Shown here piece by piece: positions 5,839 through 8,490 of a DNA stretch of 8,490 bases. The stretch is taken from contig CAMCPF010000112.1 of assembly GCA_945876515.1 (NCBI GenBank), forward strand, positions 1 through 8,490, given 5' to 3'. Within the stretch, counting starts at the first letter, position 1; each line of letters starts with the position of its first letter. Both the position numbers and the translations under genes were made by a program. Source of the DNA: Candidatus Kuenenia stuttgartensis (GTDB lineage: Bacteria > Planctomycetota > Planctomycetia > Pirellulales > UBA1268). The notes below the pieces were generated by a model. The model saw only the letters and a program-made list of their open reading frames with translations, searched no databases and had not been told where the DNA came from.

Positions 5839-6729
5839 ATGACCGCGTTCCAGCCCCGCCGCCGCCCGGCCACAACCGAACCGCCCCCCGCGCCGCCCCG
5901 GTCGGGCCTCGGGGCGTTCCTGACCGACCACCGATCCGGTCTCGCCGCCGTTGCGGTCGCCGTCGCGGCTGCAGCCGCAGGATGGCTGCTCTGGCGGGAG
6001 TATGGAGATCGGGCCCGGGCCCACCGCGGGGCTATCCTCACGCCGGCCGACGTGGAACTGGTCGGGCAGGCCGACTGGGTGAAACCAGATATCAAGGCCG
6101 AGGCGCTCCGCGATGCGAGCCTCGACGGCGGACTCCCGCTCGACGACCCGGAACTCGCCCGCCGCCTCGCGCGGGCCTTCGACATCCATCCCTGGGTCCG
6201 CGAGGTGGTGCGGGTCACGCTCCGGCATCCGGCCGGCGCGGTCGTGGAGATCCGCTGCCGGGAGCCGGTGGCGATGGTGCGAGTGCCGGGCGGCCTGCTC
6301 GCTGTCGATGCCGAGGGGATCGTGCTACCGCCCGACGGCTTCGCCGAGGAGTCGGCCACCCGCTATCCCAAACTCTCCGGGATCACGAGCGGCCCGAGGG
6401 GAGCAGCCGGTTTCCCCTGGGGCGACCCAGCCGTCGAGGAAGGCGCAGCGGTCGCCGCCGTGATTGGCCCGGAATGGCGGTCGCTCGGACTCACCGAGAT
6501 GCGGCCGGTCGGCGAGGCCCGATCGCGGACCTGGGATCTCGCGGGCGAGGGCGACTTCGTGATCCACTTCGGCTCCGCGCCCGGCCGCGAGGCCCCCGGC
6601 GAGCCGACGGCCGCGATGAAGGTGGCCCGGCTCCGCGGTCTCGCCGGTGAGGCGAAGCCCGGCGGTGAGATCGACCTGCTCGCCCAGCCGCGTCGCGACG
6701 CTCCCGCCGCCGTCATCCCCGCCCCCTGA
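5839..6729 (+). CDS. ftsQ: FtsQ-like cell-division protein (single-pass membrane, POTRA/FtsQ domain)
   Basis: The 296-residue product has a basic, Pro-rich cytoplasmic N-terminus (1-32), one membrane segment at about 34-52 (Ala/Val-rich, ending GWLLW) and an extracytoplasmic remainder. Residues 105-165 carry the FtsQ pattern: LARRLARAFDIHPWVREVVR, then a beta strand with R129-H-P, then E137-I-R-C-R-E142-P-V-A, then L153-L-A-V-D-A-E-G-I-V-L-P. This matches the family wording hPWV..v.V.R.wP..l.v.v.Er.PvA...lvD..G. FtsQ bridges early and late divisome proteins and binds FtsB/FtsL through its C-terminal part, which is divergent here. It begins 25 bp after the murB stop, in canonical murB-ftsQ order but without ddl between them. 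No ftsA or ftsZ follows: the next gene is on the other strand. No clear ribosome site is seen, so translation may depend on murB coupling. Confidence 0.72.
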   Translation: MTAFQPRRRPATTEPPPAPPRSGLGAFLTDHRSGLAAVAVAVAAAAAGWLLWREYGDRARAHRGAILTPADVELVGQADWVKPDIKAEALRDASLDGGLPLDDPELARRLARAFDIHPWVREVVRVTLRHPAGAVVEIRCREPVAMVRVPGGLLAVDAEGIVLPPDGFAEESATRYPKLSGITSGPRGAAGFPWGDPAVEEGAAVAAVIGPEWRSLGLTEMRPVGEARSRTWDLAGEGDFVIHFGSAPGREAPGEPTAAMKVARLRGLAGEAKPGGEIDLLAQPRRDAPAAVIPAP

Positions 6730-6750
6730 GCAGCGATGTTGAGCAGCGAT
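6727..6750. repeat. Tandem 11-bp direct repeat over the ftsQ stop codon
   Basis: TGAGCAGCGAT occurs at 6727-6737 and again at 6740-6750, a period of 13 bp. The first copy begins with the TGA stop of the FtsQ-like gene. It looks like a small slippage duplication; no function is implied. Confidence 0.6.
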
Positions 6751-6751
6751 C

Positions 6752-6764
6752 GAGCGGTCCGCTC
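6752..6764. terminator. Short palindrome between convergent genes, possible weak bidirectional terminator
   Basis: GAGCGG (6752-6757) and CCGCTC (6759-6764) are perfect inverted arms around one T, giving a 5-bp RNA stem with a 3-nt loop. It sits in the 33-bp gap between the convergent FtsQ-like and isochorismatase genes and touches the stop of the latter. There is no T-run on either side, so intrinsic termination would be weak. Confidence 0.25.
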
Positions 6765-7305
6765 ACCGCACCAGGCGGCGAATCGCCTGAAACTGCGGGT
6801 GCTCGGCGGTGCGGCACCACTCGAAGAGCACGGCCTCGCTGGTCGTCAGGATCACGCCCGCCGCCTCGAGCCGCCGCAGGGCGGTCGCATGATCGAGGTC
6901 GTTTCGCGAGGCGACCGCATCCACGGCCACGAAAACGGTGACTCCTGCGGCCGCCAGGTCGAGGGCGGTCTGGGTCACGCAAACGTGCGTCTCGAGACCC
7001 GCGAGCACGACCGCGCTCACCCCTGATGCGACGGCCGCGTCGAAGGCATGACAGCCCGAGCAGCTGAACGTCAGCTTCGGCGCCGCCGGCGGCAGCGCCG
7101 CCGCCAACTCCGCGGGCGTGGCTCCCAGCCCCTGCGGATACTGCTCTGTAAGCACGGCCCGCACCCCGAGCAGCCGCGCCGCCTCGGCCAGCCGCCGGCA
7201 CCGGGCCACGACCCGCTCAGCGTCAGTCATGACGGCGAGCAGTCGCTCCTGCACGTCGATGATCGCAAGCAGCGAGGTGGCCGGGACGAGTCTCATGGGA
7301 GGCAT
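6763..7305 (-). CDS. Isochorismatase-family cysteine hydrolase
   Basis: The 180-residue product has the alpha/beta isochorismatase-like fold with the complete catalytic triad: D17 in LAIID-V-Q, K77 in APKLTFS and C109 in GLETHV-C-V-T-Q-T-A-L-D-L. The TEQYPQGLG motif (53-61) and the short length match the ISOC1/YcaC-like subgroup of small cytoplasmic hydrolases, not siderophore isochorismatases, so the substrate is unknown. Two in-frame ATGs exist, at 7305 and 7296. Neither has a Shine-Dalgarno site, but TATCAT on the minus strand at 7309-7304 could be a -10 element that would place a transcript start at about 7297, giving a leaderless message from the ATG at 7296 (MRLVPATSLL). The longer start is reported; the shorter is equally likely. 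Upstream on this strand lies the palindromic element, then tsaE. Confidence 0.87.
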   Translation of the reverse strand: MPPMRLVPATSLLAIIDVQERLLAVMTDAERVVARCRRLAEAARLLGVRAVLTEQYPQGLGATPAELAAALPPAAPKLTFSCSGCHAFDAAVASGVSAVVLAGLETHVCVTQTALDLAAAGVTVFVAVDAVASRNDLDHATALRRLEAAGVILTTSEAVLFEWCRTAEHPQFQAIRRLVR

Positions 7306-7309
7306 GATA
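7304..7309 (-). promoter_or_regulatory. Candidate -10 element for the isochorismatase gene (possible leaderless transcript)
   Basis: The minus strand reads TATCAT here, five of six bases of the -10 consensus. No convincing -35 is seen at the right distance; CAGACG, 17 bp upstream, matches only three of six. The distance to the ATG at 7296 would leave almost no leader. Confidence 0.2.
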
Positions 7310-7352
7310 GCGAGCGGAAAAGGAATCGTCTGACTGTCTCAATGCTCTTGCA

Positions 7353-7373
7353 GGGCAACGCGAGGGGTTGCCC
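7353..7373. repeat. Hairpin GGGCAAC-N7-GTTGCCC next to the palindromic element
   Basis: A perfect 7-bp stem (7353-7359 with 7367-7373) with a 7-nt loop. Its right arm is shared with the left arm of the larger inverted repeat, so the two structures exclude each other. Read on the minus strand it follows tsaE and precedes the isochorismatase gene; no T-run follows, so a simple terminator is doubtful. Confidence 0.5.
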
Positions 7374-7498
7374 GTGACAATCGAGCGGCGTTGCTGGCCG
7401 AGCGTAGGCTGGATGCCGAAGCGAGGCCAGCATCGAGCGATGCGGAGGGCAGGATGCCCGGAGCAAGCGTCCAGCGAGATGGCACGGGCAACCCCGAG
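7361..7498. repeat. Palindromic intergenic element with 12-bp terminal inverted repeats and a 4-bp flanking duplication
   Basis: This holds most of the roughly 200-bp gap between tsaE and the isochorismatase gene, which has no coding sequence I can support. Perfect inverted repeats GGGTTGCCCGTG (7365-7376) and CACGGGCAACCC (7483-7494) enclose 106 bp. CGAG flanks both outer ends (7361-7364 and 7495-7498), as a target-site duplication would. Inside are GCATC-gagc-GATGC (7430-7443), GGGCA-gga-TGCCC (7447-7459), an 8-bp perfect pair TGCTGGCC/GGCCAGCA (7392-7399 with 7425-7432) and a 9-bp pair with one G-U (7408-7416 with 7467-7475). Some of these exclude one another. It looks like a REP- or MITE-like repeat or a structured RNA; copy number elsewhere cannot be seen. 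Confidence 0.55.
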
Positions 7499-7511
7499 CC
7501 GGCGCAGAGGC

Positions 7512-8042
7512 TCACCCAGTTGCCAACCGCCCCACGATGGCGGCGGCCGCCGCGCCGCGGCCCGTGAACGTGAGCACGCGGGCGGTCGGCGCGGTGATCT
7601 CGATCGCGACGTCGATCCGTTCGGCGGGCAGGGCCGCGACGATCCGCTCGGGCCACTCGACGAGCACCCACGCATCGCCGGCGATCGCGTCGCCCCAGCC
7701 GGTCTCCGGGAGCTCGCTCGGATCGGTGAGCCGATACATGTCGGCATGCACGAGACGCGCGGGGCCGCCCGACGCTTCGGGCCCACCAATCGCGGCCGGC
7801 GGCTCGTGAACGTGAATCAGACCGAAGGTCGGGCTCGTCACGTCGGTTGGGTCGATCCCCACGGCCGCCGCCAGCGCCTTCACGAAGGTGGTCTTGCCGG
7901 CCCCGAGGTCGCCACTGAGCGTCAGGAACGAACGGCCTGGCAGCACGGCCGCCAGCCGGGCGGCCAGCCGGCGCAAAGCCGACTCATCGCCGACCGCGAC
8001 CGCGGCGGTGGCCACGGGGGCGGACTCAGTCGGCGAGGTCAT
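7512..8042 (-). CDS. tsaE: tRNA threonylcarbamoyladenosine biosynthesis ATPase TsaE
   Basis: TsaE is the ATPase that works with TsaB and TsaD to make t6A at position 37 of ANN-decoding tRNAs in the cytoplasm. The 176-residue product shows the full family signature: Walker A G44-D-L-G-A-G-K50-T-T-F, T69-S-P-T-F73, the H99-A-D-M-Y-R-L Walker-B-like element and V126-L-V-E-W-P-E-R133. About 20 extra residues lie between TSPTF and HADMYRL (a Pro/Gly-rich insert, 80-95), slightly longer than usual. The ATG at 8040-8042 lies inside the end of thiL, overlapping it by 17 bp, so the two are probably translationally coupled. No tsaB or tsaD is in the window. The stop is 13 bp from the palindromic element. 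Confidence 0.95.
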   Translation of the reverse strand: MTSPTESAPVATAAVAVGDESALRRLAARLAAVLPGRSFLTLSGDLGAGKTTFVKALAAAVGIDPTDVTSPTFGLIHVHEPPAAIGGPEASGGPARLVHADMYRLTDPSELPETGWGDAIAGDAWVLVEWPERIVAALPAERIDVAIEITAPTARVLTFTGRGAAAAAIVGRLATG

Positions 8043-8490
8043 GCTGATAGCCCTGCGGCCGGAGCGGCCGACGGCCGCCGTCCTCCGAGCGTGCGAACAA
8101 GCCCGCGCCCGCAACGACCTCGCCGATGATCGTGAAGGGCGTCTCGAGCGGCGGCCGGCCCGCTTCCGCCACGAGCCGGCGGGCCTCCTCCGGCGGCATC
8201 GCCAACACCAGCTCAAAATCTTCCCCGTCGCCCAGCGCGTGCTCGAGCGGTGAGCGGCCGTCGCCCGGCCGGGATGCCATCTCCACCGCGTCGGCGTGGA
8301 TCGGCACGGCATCGAGATCGAGGACGGCGGCGGCGGCGCTGGCCGTCATCATCCGGGCGACGTCGAGCGAGAGCCCGTCGCTGACGTCGATCGCCGAATG
8401 GACGACATACGCGGCGGCAATCACCGCCGCCTCCCGGCAGCGGGGCGTGACGGCAAGATGCCGGCCCAACAGGCTCCCCCCGAAGCCGCC
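8026..8490 (-). CDS. thiL: Thiamine-monophosphate kinase ThiL, C-terminal part
   Basis: ThiL phosphorylates thiamine monophosphate to thiamine diphosphate with ATP. Only the last 154 residues are in the window; the N-terminal ATP-binding half is cut off by the window end. The visible part starts GGFGGSLLGRHLAVTPR, continues with I-D-V-S-D-G-L-S-L-D-V-A, then L-G-D-G-E-D-F-E-L-V-L-A (the GGEDYEL motif of the family) and FTIIGEV, and ends R-P-Q-G-Y-Q-H-D. The order and wording are those of the C-terminal domain of the ThiL/PurM (AIR synthase-like) superfamily, and the SLLGRHL and GYQH elements favour ThiL over PurM, HypE or SelD. The frame is open to the window end. It overlaps tsaE by 17 bp on the same strand. 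Confidence 0.9.
   Translation of the reverse strand, partial: GGFGGSLLGRHLAVTPRCREAAVIAAAYVVHSAIDVSDGLSLDVARMMTASAAAAVLDLDAVPIHADAVEMASRPGDGRSPLEHALGDGEDFELVLAMPPEEARRLVAEAGRPPLETPFTIIGEVVAGAGLFARSEDGGRRPLRPQGYQHDLAD

Noticed and set aside
3936..6359. An 807-codon minus-strand open frame opposite the mur/ftsQ cluster.
   Set aside because: Composition is biased, no domain is recognisable, and the plus strand carries MurE-like, MurB and FtsQ-like signatures.
7361..7498. CRISPR array or tRNA gene in the tsaE-isochorismatase gap.
   Set aside because: There are no regularly spaced direct repeats, and the stems do not form a cloverleaf with a T-arm GTTCRA motif; the pattern is a nested palindrome.

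Overview
The window is a GC-rich bacterial segment that reads best as a planctomycete of the Pirellulales type. The main reasons are the overall wording of its MurB (for example the LTKRMQKQW stretch and the C-terminal LGVEL...VW), a dcw-type gene remnant ending at an FtsQ-like gene, a lipoprotein metallopeptidase of the planctomycete DUF1570/peptidase-MA kind, and a highly degenerate receiver-like protein. No marker gene fixes the taxon, so this is an inference from protein style.

Layout. (1) 2-1534, plus strand: the C-terminal tail of a lipid A acyltransferase, a small Rieske [2Fe-2S] ferredoxin, and a two-domain GNAT acetyltransferase that overlaps the Rieske stop (ATGA). (2) 1573-3372, minus strand: a GTG-started lipoprotein metallopeptidase (HETTH...DEG) and, upstream of it in the same direction, a 287-residue protein with two receiver-like folds that lack most phosphotransfer residues. 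(3) 3570-6729, plus strand, divergent from the receiver-like gene: a truncated MurE-like ligase, MurB and an FtsQ-like membrane protein. (4) 6763-8490, minus strand: an isochorismatase-family hydrolase, tsaE, and the C-terminal part of thiL. A palindromic element of about 130 bp lies between tsaE and the isochorismatase gene.

The most notable region is the third. In canonical dcw clusters, murE and murB are separated by murF, mraY, murD, ftsW, murG and murC, and ddl usually lies between murB and ftsQ. Here MurE-like, MurB and FtsQ are adjacent, and both Mur proteins appear catalytically stripped. The MurE-like protein lacks the UDP-sugar-binding N-terminal domain, the DHLDYH motif, the carbamylated lysine, the DNPR-type motif and GKGHE, but keeps a perfect P-loop and the VPGR motif. 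MurB keeps its FAD-binding motifs but has Met where the catalytic Ser/Cys should be and Leu where the catalytic Glu should be. All three frames are intact and the first has a perfect AGGAGG site. This looks like a relict peptidoglycan/division cluster kept for a different or non-catalytic role, not simple decay.

The second structural signal is at 7353-7498: a 12-bp perfect terminal inverted repeat flanked by CGAG on both sides, with further nested hairpins inside and a competing hairpin just outside. It resembles a REP/MITE-type intergenic repeat or a structured RNA.
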